Positions 25,501 through 42,265 of a DNA stretch of 64,000 bases are shown here, piece after piece. The notes beneath the pieces were generated by a model, which was given only the letters and a program-made list of their open reading frames with translations, made no database searches and was not told the origin of the DNA. The first letter of the stretch is position 1. Each line of letters starts with the position of its first letter. Made by a program: the position numbers and the translations under genes. The DNA comes from Bugulina stolonifera (Eukaryota > Bryozoa > Gymnolaemata > Cheilostomatida > Bugulidae), in contig OW285187.1 of NCBI GenBank assembly GCA_935421135.1, forward strand, positions 20,274,429 through 20,338,428. The letters run 5' to 3'.

Positions 25501-28500
25501 GGCTTGTTATTAGTCATTAAACATTATAATGTAGAACGTTGAATAGTCTTATGCAAGTTTATAGGCCTACGTCATTTATTTAATTTCTTGGTAACCGTTT
25601 GTTTAACCAAAGCTTTCCTAGCCTTTCTACCTACAATAGAATAGGTGCAGGTTGAGTTGTAACATTGATTTGTTATTTATAGGTTGGAGATTAAAGTGAA
25701 ATCTGGATACCACGATGCACATCGCCACAACTCTATGTGTGGTGCTCATCCATCATACCCATCAAGTAGGTTATGTTTATGAACTCTTTTCCTGGGACTC
25801 ATGCACACACAAACTGTAGCAACTGCTTCCCAATTAGAAATGGGTTTAACGATTAAAATGAGACGCTTGATTTAATTAAGGCTTGTTGTTTTATATATAT
25901 GTGTGAGAAGGTACTTGGTAGATTTCTGTCGTCTATTATAGAGCTGTTATGAATTTAATTCATAGGTAACATCCAGAGTGATCAACTATATCAACAAATA
26001 TGTCTTATCGAAATCGTACTTTATTTTACTCTGATATAATGTGATGCCAATTTGGCAGGAATTATGTAACTACTAATAGCTGTACTATTATGGTAGGACA
26101 GTAGGCATTGAACATATTTCGTTACTGCTTTATTATTTGGATCTAATACCTCTTATATGTCTGTAAACTATTTATCTGTGGTAAGCGGGAAGCATTTATT
26201 TATCTGGTATCAATTTCCTAATATAGGTCTACTAGACAGAATGTTGATCTGTGCTGATGCTGTGAATTTTGAAGAGCTGGCTGACCTTATTCCTAAGAAT
26301 GGCAAGGAGCGACTTCTGAATATTGAATAAGAGTTCTTATGCTATTTTTATTCAGTAAATATTTAAAATAGATTTGGTCAAAATATTGGCATTTATACTC
26401 CATGTTATGAATTGGTTTTGTTTGTCTACATAAATGTTTTTATTTGTAATATGCAACTTCTGCAAATCTGTTCTACATATAGAAATACACCTATTAATAC
26501 TTATACTCTATCAATCATGTGATACCAGGGTAAACCATAGGACGTAGGACAATTAACAACTACAGTAGCTTTAGCTGTATTGTAATTTGAGGTAAAAGTA
26601 AAGTAATCTTGCCTACTGAAAGCCAAAATAACTAGAACTAGGAGCTGGGTAATAATAATTTTGTGATGTACTTATATACTAATATACAATATTTGCAATT
26701 ACCATGCAGTTACTATCAAAGTTACAAAATGTACTAAATACAATAATTATGTTGGTCTGAAATAATTGGAAAATATGTGTGCAACAGAAAATTTCAGATT
26801 ATTGGTAGCAAAGAACAAATTTTGACTACTAACTAAATGACTAACTAATCATAGCAGCGCATAGGTAACTAATGTAAACAAACGGTAACTACCCCAACAC
26901 ATCATGGCCGCTAGGGATGAAAAGTGGCATCACAAAATTTACCGGAGTTCCTGCTCTAGGGGAGATAACTCTATGTAAAAAGCCACTGACTACCTACTAC
27001 TCTCTATGGCAAGCAATACAAGTCATTAATGCAGTATCATCAAGCCCTTTGTCTTTGAAGGGCTCACTACTCTATACTCCATACAGAGTAGTCTATTATC
27101 TTTTAACTACTCTACAACACTGTACACTGCATTCCCTTCAAGTAGCTCATTATTGTGATGGATCATTATGCTGTTAACGACGATAGATGGGTCACATTGT
27201 CCTACCATGCACATAGTACATACTGCAGTACCTACATGTAGTACATGTATTATCATACAGTGTGCATGTAGGAGACTAATAATATATATAATACGTAGAG
27301 TTTTGATTTTGTGGACAGGATGCTTTCCTCCTTGCTAGCAACCTAGGCTTGTTATTTGGTGTACAATTTGTTGAAATTGTGGTTTTGGAAGTTTGCTGCC
27401 CATGGTACTAGGACTTAGGGAAAGGAGGACAACTCCTTCTTGAACATTATAGGCTATGCTAAATAGCACATGCTATTAATGGCCATTAAACCTTTATTTG
27501 TTTACATGTCTGCTGAACATTTATACATTACAGTAAGCTAGCTACATGTAACATAATATTATACATATACTAGAAGTAAGTGTCCATAGAGAATGTGGCA
27601 GTAATTTTATAGAGAAACAGTGATTCAGTTACATGTAAAATTAATATTGGTTGGTGGATAAGATAGGGCAACTCCAGTTTATCCCAATCTCCTTAGAATT
27701 ATCACACTAAATATTATAGAAATGTCAGCTACAGCTGTTCTGCTAGTCTTGAGCCCTACTAGCTCAAGTAGCTGTTTTCAACAGAATTGTTATTTCTCTC
27801 AGACTTGCATTTGTAGTGTAGTATTGTAACATTGATATTGTTGTTGAATAATGCATTCAAAATTCATGCCTAACTCTGATGTACTGATATTTTGTAGTGT
27901 GTGTTTGTGAACCCATCCTCAAGTGCTAGATGTACCCAGTTACCTAGAGCAGTGGATAAAGTGCCTTTCTATAATGCCTTGAAGCGTGTGAGAGATCATA
28001 TCCGTGCCCACGGTTCAATTGATGGTATAGATCGGTCTCAGGTCACGTTCCCAGACTTTAAGCTGGTTACTGCTCCCCAGAAAGTGAAGAAAGAGGTCAA
28101 GGAGGAACCTACAGAAGCAAATGCTGAAGCGACTGATAATCAAGTTAAAAATAATAATACATCCGCCCCACAAGGTGGCCGCAAGCCAGCTGCAGAAAAG
28201 GTAAAGAAGCCACGGGCTCGAGTAAAGAAGGAGAAAACCACAGGTAACTCTGGTGGAGTTAGTTCAAGTGCCACAGGATTGCCTGCTACGAGTACTGCCA
28301 TATCATTAAATAATCATATCTCACAGCAACAACTAAACCTTATCAACACTAGTAAGATACCATACAGTACTGCTCCAGTGTATTCACATAACTCTGTAAC
28401 ATCTAATATGAAGCAATCACAGCCACATAATATTCAACATCGGCTTGATATGAACATTAAACAGGAAACACTAGATGGTAGCCATACAGATAGACCTACA

Positions 28501-29067
28501 GACTTTGCTGCAATTATACAGCAGAGTATAAGCCTGCAGCAATCCGTTCTACAACAGCAGCAGCAATCATTCGCAGCGTCAGCTATGAGGAACCCTAATC
28601 TCACTGCCGCTAGTTTGAATGCTGGACTATTATTACCAGCTGCTATGTCGTCAGCTGTCAAACAGGAAAGACCTGATTGGTCAGGATATGGGGAAATGCC
28701 AGCAAACTCGCTCTCGGCGTACCCACCATATTATTGCTATTGGAATTATCTTCAGCAGCCACCCACTAGTGCGTCCATGGCTAACCAGTATTCTAGCATT
28801 CCGGCAGCGCCGCAAATTGCACACCAGCAGGCAGTAGCTGCAGCGTCAGCTCTTCATACATCAGTAAGTGTTAGTCAGCCTAATACTACTGCGCCTTTAC
28901 CCGTTACGGCAACAGACAGTTTGCCGCAGGAAGCTAGTTCTCCTGCCATGTCATGTCAAAGTAGCCTCACTCAGGCTTCGCTGGATTCTTTGCCAAAGGC
29001 AGATTCAGCAAGTACAGTAGCCAATTGGTTACAAAATATTCCCAACACTGGCCAAGAACATAGCTGA
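19533..29067 (+). CDS. TDG: Thymine DNA glycosylase (G/T mismatch-specific), 7 exons, 687 aa
   Basis: Exons 19533-19615, 19958-20331, 20571-20641, 21642-21711, 23177-23309, 23434-23596 and 27898-29067 join in one frame (2064 nt with the stop). TDG removes T or U from G mismatches and oxidised 5-methylcytosine in base-excision repair and active demethylation, in the nucleus. The core spans about residues 145-345: RFKGTTEAEVLTRVLP, then VGINPGLTAAY with the catalytic Asn at about N180, HHYAGPGNHFWKC, GIGFTN, LFNGKGIYE, and the insertion loop NPSSSARC with Arg 309. All key residues are kept. The N terminus (28-152) is Pro/Thr-rich then basic. The tail (about 345-687) is far longer than in human TDG (410 aa in total) and rich in Gln, Ala and Ser. 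Seven psi-K-x-E SUMO-consensus tetrapeptides are seen: VKEE, VKSE, VKKE, VKEE, VKKE, IKQE and VKQE. The first ATG of exon 1 (MAAATQTMP) was chosen as the start. Confidence 0.95.
22172..22480 (+). other. Coding-like fragment of unknown origin in TDG intron 4
   Basis: An open frame of 102 codons, with a balanced amino-acid mix in its second half (WFKVGGTLLVNDRPTYSKR, LGYKIIGRCNEPKVVDDSLW), ends at a TAA. Base composition is more GC-rich than the flanks. It has no splice sites compatible with TDG and no family I recognise. It could be a decayed transposon or captured gene piece, or chance. Confidence 0.3.
23651..23837. repeat. 32-bp minisatellite in TDG intron 6
   Basis: About six copies of a 32-bp unit (CTACCCTATGAGTGTGTATA, then TATTGTACATCT) differing mainly at one T/G/A position. 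The array stops about 30 bp before the transposon at 23878. Confidence 0.92.
23878..26975. mobile_element. 3.1-kb DNA transposon with 8-bp target duplication, in TDG intron 6
   Basis: The left end CATAGAGGTAACACCCC and the right end (AGGGGAGATAACTCTATG on +) are imperfect inverted repeats. The similarity continues inward for about 110-130 bp through GAGCAGGAAC, the GGCCATGATG word and CCGTTTGTTTACATTAGTTA. Perfect 8-bp copies TAAAAAGC flank it at 23870-23877 and 26976-26983. An 8-bp duplication fits hAT, P or similar cut-and-paste superfamilies, but the CATAGAG ends are not ones I can assign. The interior is AT-rich and holds a spliced coding-like pair of exons (25683-26330) but no recognisable transposase. 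Confidence 0.8.
25683..26330 (+). CDS. Unidentified C-terminal ORF in two exons inside the 3.1-kb transposon
   Basis: Exon 25683-25765 (acceptor TTTATAG, donor CAA|GTAGGT) joins exon 26227-26330 (acceptor AATATAG, stop TAA) in one frame. The text is LEIKVKSGYHDAHRHNSMCG, AHPSYPSS, then LLDRMLICADAVNFEELADL, IPKNGKERLLNIE. The first codon needs two bases from an earlier exon that I could not find. It is not a TDG alternative exon, because joining TDG exon 6 (phase 0) would give an early stop. The family is unknown. It could be the 3' end of the transposon's own gene, a captured host fragment, or a nested gene the transposon ends happen to bracket. Confidence 0.4.
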
Positions 29068-29898
29068 GCCTTTACTCTTACCAATTGACCCCCTTGAGCC
29101 AAACCTTACACCAGCTTGATGTTAAGGGATAGAGAATTACAAAATTAATGTCACTTTAAATAATTCTCTTACCATGAAGTTAGTTCAAGTTTGTTAGAAG
29201 GTTTGTTTATTTAGGAACAATTTACAAGTATTTATATCTTCTATAGTGTTTTTGTTACCTCATTTTGTCCATGTTACTATGATATGAAAGACATTTATAA
29301 TGAATTTATTCGTTAATATGTTGGCCTTTGTGAGATCTTTTTTACACAGCGAATATTTGCATGTTACCTATGTATGTTAAAAAGAAAAGTTCTTTTATTT
29401 GCAAAATTAAGGTAGAAAATAATTGATGTTTTTTGTTAGACTTGTACATACATGTCCTTTGCCAGTAAGTTATATTTCTATAATATATATGTTATTATTT
29501 GCAGTTTTAATGTCAGTCTACATCTTGAGTTTTAAAAGTGCAATCAAAATACTGTATATTGTTTTGATCAGGCTTATTGATTTTGTATGCAAAGCAAAAA
29601 TATAGAATAAGATTTGAAAATTATGAAGGCAGTAAAAAGTTCACAACCATGGTCTGAATCTGAAGACCCAGGGAAGGTAAAACTTGTAATATGTAGGGCT
29701 CCAGACAAAAGACTAAATTTGGGGTAGAAATTGAGAATTTAATATCACAAAGCAGTAAAAGTAAGAGCAGTAAAAGATGTTCTTTTGATCAAGCAACAAA
29801 ACTTATTAGAATAGTAATAATTTCTACTAATAATAGCAATAAATAGTATTATAATCCATAGGATTCAACATCAAACTACTTGGCAATTTACTATTAGC
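29068..29898. other. TDG 3' UTR and spacer between convergent genes
   Basis: AT-rich, without supported ORFs. AATAAA at 29838-29843 on + is a candidate TDG poly(A) signal, only about 55 bp from the GMPPB stop on the other strand. The TDG and GMPPB transcripts are therefore tail to tail and may overlap. Confidence 0.45.
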
Positions 29899-36229
<6,331 letters not shown>

Positions 36230-36230
<1 letters not shown>

Positions 36231-36676
36231 TGCTCTGGACTCTTTCTATATCACGAATGAATGAAATACTTTTGGATTATCCTTGCATTAACTGGTTGGT
36301 ACATGGACTTCTTCTTCTTCTTCTGGATGATCCAACTCGCCTGCAGGCGGTACGTGGATACTGTTTGGGTGATCGACCCGACCCCGAGACCAGACCAAAG
36401 GAGAGGGACCTCGCCCCACATTACTGCCAAGCCAGGACACCCTATCCCGGTAACTACCCGCTCGGAGCTCGGGCCCTCACTTTTGTGCTTACTCTTCTCT
36501 TTATTATTTTTACAAATGAACTATACCAATATACCTATACCCACGAGTTCCTTTTTAAAGTACTATCTTATACGTCTCTAGTAGTTTCGATACAAATGTA
36601 CTGCTACTTCCTTATGTACATCTTCTTTGAGCAGCTATTAGCTTGTCAATACAGTTTATGTCACTTTATACAATAA
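36230..36676 (+). other. GC-richer ORF-bearing patch of unknown nature
   Basis: One frame is open for 148 codons and a second for 106. The segment 36330-36480 is clearly richer in G/C (GACCCGACCCCGAGACCAGA) than its surroundings, followed by Phe/Leu/Tyr-rich text. It looks like part of a mobile element rather than a host gene. No family recognised. Confidence 0.3.
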
Positions 36677-37021
36677 AATGCATAATTTAAGTGATCTACA
36701 TGCATCTTAGCAAATAAATACAAAACTATTTCACTATCCAGGTAGATAATAACTATTAGAATGTGTTAGTTGGAAAATAAAGTTTAGATATTCTTGACTT
36801 GCCTATTCTTAGATATGATTGACTTTAATTGTCTAGATATATTTTACTTCACCAGAATGGTCAAACAAGATCGGTCTGAAAGATATACTTCTACGTTGTT
36901 AGCTAAAATTAAATTGGTTTATATTCAATTGAGATTTGATATGCCGGGCCCTAGTATCGTGCATTTGGCTTTGTTTAACGCTATCTTCAATTTTCAAATC
37001 GTACATGACAAATTCCATCTT

Positions 37022-37440
37022 TCATAAAAAATTAATATTCAAGTCCTTTCTACGGTCTTGCAAAAATGTTAATTTTTCTTTTAACATTGCCTCAGAGACG
37101 CTATCAAGCCTTTTCAATTGACATGCCCATCTTATGGCTCTGCGGTGAACTTCATCTATATCTTTAATAAGCTCTATCGTGCAGGGTGCCCACACCTGTG
37201 ATGCGTATTCTAATATAGGTAAAACTGTGGTGTTGAATGCTATAACTTTTAGTTTTGTAGGAGCACCTTTCAGACATCTTCTAAGCATACCCAATGTTTT
37301 GTGTGACTTTTTAACTAGATCAGAAACATGTGTTTTCCATTTTCCAGTATGATCAATGGTGACTCCAAGATATTTTTAACTTTACAATCCCAGGAATTTC
37401 CTTCTCTATTAATATAAAGTTTAGCTTAGTTCACGTTAGA
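37022..37440 (-). pseudogene. Non-LTR retrotransposon RT tail with frameshift
   Basis: The frame from 37294 to 37022 reads GMLRRCLKGAPTKLKVIAFN, then VLPILEYASQVWAPCT and HRRAIRWACQLK, the usual post-RT region of jockey/CR1-like elements. Upstream (37440-37300) the same protein continues in a different frame (YINREGNSWDCKVKNI, then LGV-like text), so at least one frameshift is present. Confidence 0.75.
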
Positions 37441-38279
37441 CCAAATATGGGATGGAAGGGGTGTGCCTCACATGGGACAGTGAATAGAGTGAGTTGGAAC
37501 AGTATGTCATCTATTACTTCAGGGTTTATTTAAGAATTGACATGTACAGGTCAGTGCTACCTGTTATTTGGGGATTGCTTAAAGTATCAGCAGGGTTATC
37601 ATATCCTTAAATCTCAGAACCGTCCATGGTAGAAAGCTGTTGTGGTACTAGTTGCAGTTGGTTCTAATAAATCTTGGTATGCCTCTGGTCTGGGCTCTCA
37701 TCTGTATTTGACTGTTGTTGCAACGTTACTGGACAAATTCATCATATGAGGTACTCAGTGCTGGTTGCGAGTCTTCGTGTGACAAGACGTTCATCAGCAA
37801 GTTCCTACACTTCTCTTGTAGCGGTAGAAGTTCCAGCTTCTATTTTGCAATGCTTCCCTGCTGTCTGCCTTTATAGATTCATAATGAATCTTACGGCCGG
37901 TCCTGAACATTTTACAGAAACGCATCGATCATCAGCAAAAGTCCTACATGGACAAGTAAGCTATAGCATATATGGCAGTCAGAGTCAAACTCAATGCTGA
38001 ATGTGTTTGATTAGATTTAGGGAGGTTGTCAACACCCTAACAGACTACGACCTAAGCTGACTATATTTCCTATTCTATTCTATGATACTATATAACTTAT
38101 CAGTATCACCATCTATCTATCACGTCTAACAGTACGAGTATCACTAATTTTAATTTATTAGTAAATTATAACTCACCTCATGGATGATAGTACACTCAAA
38201 ATTGCCTAATGCCGCAAACGGGGGAGTGCCTCTTTAGTCAGGGGTTTGTCGGTAAGTGAGTCATAGTCACAGCAATCAC

Positions 38280-40361
38280 TGTCTATTGTTTAGTGTTCAG
38301 TGACCCGAGTCTCAGATCCCGCACAGTTCGAGGGAGGAAGCTATTATAGTAGGTCGGACTTCAGGCATAAAGAGAGGTTGGCTCTCTTCTCTGTGCTGCT
38401 CAGGTTACCATAATGGTCTGGTTTCTATCACTAGTCAGCTCATCATAAACCGAGGTGAGGGTTTGTTGTCTGGTTTCATCTGAGATCATTCTCATCAGGA
38501 GGGACAGCCTGGGTGGTTTTTGTCTTTTTTTCAAAGCTCCAGTTGCGTTCGAGCTTCTGTGACTCCCTTCACATTCTTAATGAATCTTACAGCTGGAGAT
38601 TGCACATGCTCGATTGCTTCACAGGCTGCGTTATCCGAAGGCTCCTAAAGGGGATCACCATACTTTAGCATAGGTCTGCACAGACTTGTGTAGGTGAGCA
38701 GATTGCCCTTCTCTGGTGCTTCATATAATGAATATTGTAATGGATTTGTGTTAGGTTTACGCACGAGTGCTGATGTAGCATGGGTGCGGGAAGCGCTTGG
38801 TAGTTGGCAGTGGGCTGCCAAGGTAACTTCCACACATTACATAAAGAGTGAACAGTTAGTTTAAGCTCTTGTGATTATTGGTGAGGACGTATGCCGATGC
38901 TGAGACTCCTTGAAGAGTCCAGGGTCGACGTAGGTCCTGTAGACTCCAAAGGAGTGTAGAAAGTAGTTGTGCTGATCTAGGGACGTAGACCCGATGCTAG
39001 ATTCATTGAAGAATCCGGTATCGGCTAAGGTCCGATGGCGTAGAACTCACAAGGAGTGTAGAAAGAGTACTTAAACGAGTATGAAGACGAGCTCGGGCGC
39101 TGAGGTCTAAAAGACCAGGGCTGGAGCTGCCTGCCTGCAAGAGTAAGACTCTGTAGGTTGAGCTAGGAGATGTTGCTTTATCAGAGCGCAATCAACAACT
39201 GTTTTGTACAGCAAAATGCGTGAGCTTATATACATAAGAAACTTCCGGTGAAAAGGTACGATAAGGTATCGGGCGGTACGATAAGGTATCGCACCGGAAA
39301 TTACATAACATGGCGGAAATACGCCCGATGTCGGCCATTAAAAAGGTCGGCCTTGCACAAAAAGTGCTTATAATATGGTAAAACAGATAGTATGTACGTA
39401 ATTATGGCCGTGTTCGAAGACATCGGCCCCAAAAGTATACAGGTAAAAAGACTTAGAATATTAATCAGGCAAAGAAGTAATTGCACACAGTAGTATAAAT
39501 GACTTATACAATTAATGCGAAGGCCTGATTGGCTAATAATAATATGATACACATCATGCATGCAGTAGTTGATAACAATGGTAAGATAATAAGTGTAGTG
39601 TCAAGCATGTATGGAATAATAATAGAATATTGTTAGTGTGTAGTTAGCCAGGGGAGAACATCACTACAATATTTGATGCAGCCAAGGACCTTGGATGCAC
39701 TGCTGATTTTAGATGTGATATGTATCGAATTTCAGGTTTGATTGCATTCCTACCCCTAGGTACTTGGTCTCCCACATACATTTGAGCACAGTGCCACCAA
39801 GAGTGTAATCTGGATCAGGTATTGCACCTTTACTGAAGACAATGACTTTACATTTTCCAGTGTTGATGGGCATTTTCCATTTCATGGACCACCCATGCAG
39901 TGCATCAATATTCAATTGAAACTGTTGCTTGTCCTCATTGCAGTTCACCTCAGAGTAGAGAAGTGTGCCATCCGCATAAAGACTTACACTGCATGACACA
40001 GTCTCCAGCAGATCATTTATATAGATGAGAAATAATACTGGGCCAGTATGGAGCCCTGTGGTACCTCTGAGGAGACGGGAAGATATGTTGATAGAGCACC
40101 ACGTACAGCTACTCACTCGCTTCTCTTTGTCAGAAATCTCTGAATTAAATTGGCGATGCTTGAATTAATTCCATCAATATGCAGTACCTTTAGCATTAGT
40201 AGATTGTGGTGCACCTTGTCAAAAGCTTTCCTGAAGTCAAGGACCACCCCATGTACGCTTGAGCCTCCCTCTATAGCCTTTGTAATTTCATAGTAGGAAG
40301 CACATAACTGTGTTTTCCAACCTAAACCCTTTCTAAAACCATGCTGCGGGTTGTATAACAT
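38280..40361 (-). pseudogene. Decayed non-LTR retrotransposon, RT domain
   Basis: On -, 40361-40113 has the fingers region (HGFRKGLGWKTQL, VVLDFRKAFDKVHHNLLMLK). 40100-39709 has the palm, where the catalytic box reads SLYADGTLLYSE: the second Asp of YADD is Gly, so the polymerase is dead. KYLGVGMQSNLKF follows. After a gap containing the dispersed repeat (about 38830-39300), the tail resumes at 38833 (SLCRPMLKYGDPL, then VRFIKNVKGV) with several stops. The tail resembles 16495-16947, so this is probably the same family. Frameshifts lie near 40113, and the RT motif normally written QGSVLGPLLF is damaged. Confidence 0.85.
38830..39300. repeat. Dispersed repeat B, copy 1
   Basis: Shares ordered words with 63630-64000: CATTACATAAAGAGTGAAC, GCCGATGC.GAGACTC, CGACGTAGGTC, GGAGTGTAGAAAG and GAGATGTTGCTTTAT. 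Internally about 97 bp is repeated twice in degenerate form. It ends near two direct copies of GGTACGATAAGGTATCG (39255-39290). It interrupts the retrotransposon at 38280-40361. Possibly a solo LTR or a non-autonomous element, since no coding region is attached. Confidence 0.75.
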
Positions 40362-41079
40362 GTTATCCAGTGTTTGGTTAAGGCAGGGCTCTCAAATTCT
40401 CGGATTTTCCCCGAGCAGTCCAGATTTTCAGTGCATGCTCGGAGCACTTGGGTGGTTTTCCATTATTAATAATCTGCTTGGATTTTTGGAGATTTTCTCA
40501 CATTAGCTATATTTCGAATTAAAATACTTTATAATCTTCATATTAATCTTCAGCTTGTTTCATGGCTTGTGAGTTTCTTAGGGATTCCTAGGAAGAAGCT
40601 ATTAATTTGATTACCTTCAAGGGGCAAGCTCTGAGTTATGTATGGAGATTATTAGACTGAGAAATTACTATACTAATGCTAATTCCTTAGAGCAATATAG
40701 ATGTTTACGTGTAGGTGACCAGTTTTAGTTATATATAGTTCTCATTATCTGACCAATTGCTGATAAAGTAATACTGAATACACTGTGCACACTACAGTAG
40801 GCCTAGAATACGTAATGGCTAATAGAAATGTTGAAAACAAAAGGAAGAACCATGAAACAAAGATTCTGTTTTATGGGTCTACGGACAAAATGAAAGGTTG
40901 CAACACGAGCATGACTATAATATGAGCAGGCAAGCAAAAGATAATACAGTTCATTTACTCTAACATTATTATATGCGATGTGTTCATGCGAATAACGGAT
41001 TTTTAGAGAATTCTTTCTTTTATATTTATTAAATAACCAAATTTAACAAAAATTGGCTATAAAATAAAAAAAACTCACC

Positions 41080-41514
41080 AGGCTTATACTCCTCGGCGTG
41101 ACCAGCCCCCTGCAGCTTGCACTGCCAGGTGCCAGTGCTGGCCAACTCCCTGTGAGAAAAGGCTCAGATGACATGGCCTTTTTTTGGTAGGGGTAGAGGA
41201 GTTGCCTTGAAGCCATGCTTCGCATGACCCCAAGGACCTTTGAGGCACAGGAGCAACTGTGGCTGGATGCTCTTCCTAACACCGCCATGACCGGTGTCAA
41301 GCGAAATTTCTGAGCATGGCAAAATTTTTGAGATTGCAGTGAAAACGGTGGCACCCCCATCCCAATTGCCCTAACCAATAATCAAGAAGCTGAAGCTATT
41401 TTGGATTTGATATTGAAAGCTCAGAAATTTTGCAGTGCAGAAATTTCGCTTGACACCGGGATTCAAACCTGGGACCTTCAGCATTCTATTCCAACCACTA
41501 AGCACGGCTGCTCC
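41080..41514 (-). mobile_element. tRNA-derived SINE
   Basis: On the - strand the head (41514-41450) reads GGAGCAGCCGTGCTTAGTGG, then GGTCCCAGGTTTGAATCCCG. The A box is of the form TGCTTAGTGG and the B box is GGTTTGAATCC, in the spacing of a tRNA promoter. A tRNA-unrelated body follows (GCGAAATTTCTGCACTGCAA and a second GTGTCAAGCGAAATTTCTGA copy at 41295). The only ORF over the body (41043-41378 on -) has no recognisable protein. Confidence 0.7.
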
Positions 41515-41519
41515 CTAAA

Positions 41520-41740
41520 AATTATAATTATATTATTGCATATTATATTTAATTTTGTTATCATTATTACATAATATTTAATATTTACATTATTACGTTT
41601 ATATTTATTATTATTATTATTTTACAAATTATTATAATTATATTAAAAAATATTATTATAATTATTAATATTTATTATTTTATATAGTAATAATTATAAT
41701 ATAATTAAATTAGTTAGGTAATGACCCACCTAATCTAATA
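41520..41740. repeat. AT-rich low-complexity tract
   Basis: About 200 bp of TTATTATTATT and ATAATTATAT words with hardly any G or C, directly beside the SINE. Confidence 0.8.
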
Positions 41741-42265
41741 ATGTAGCATAAAAAATTAATAAGAACTTATTCACCTATATGAAAGCTATTTAGACGTAAC
41801 TAAAGCTTTATATATTTTATTTGGAGAAACAGAATATAATTCAATGAATTTTTTCATTCATTTAATCACAAAAGCACTACGATGTCAAAATGGGTATTTC
41901 TAATTTTTACCTTCTCGGAGCTTTTTCCCCAACCACGAATCAAGTACTTAAGCTATGGTATTGATCTTAAAATCTGCAATATAGCCTGGGTTTTAAAGAC
42001 ATTGTTGAAAGCAGAATATGGTTGGTTTCCAATAAATGTTGTCAAATATCAATTTCCGCTTATGACGCGGTAACATAGCCCAAGCTCTAGTTGTTCATCG
42101 CAATGAAAAGATTTCATTGTAATAAACTATACTCATGCTTGAGCGGGAGTTTACTGTTTGAGAGGATTTGTGTCTAGCACTATTTTGTTGCGACGTAGAA
42201 TCGTCCGCTGTAGGACTGTCCCGTAGAGCGGTAGTGGCATAGAGCTAGGAATACCTAGCTCTTTG

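Noticed and set aside
25683..25765. Block considered as an alternative TDG exon
   Set aside because: Joining it to TDG exon 6 (phase 0) gives a stop after three codons; its own frame needs a different upstream phase.
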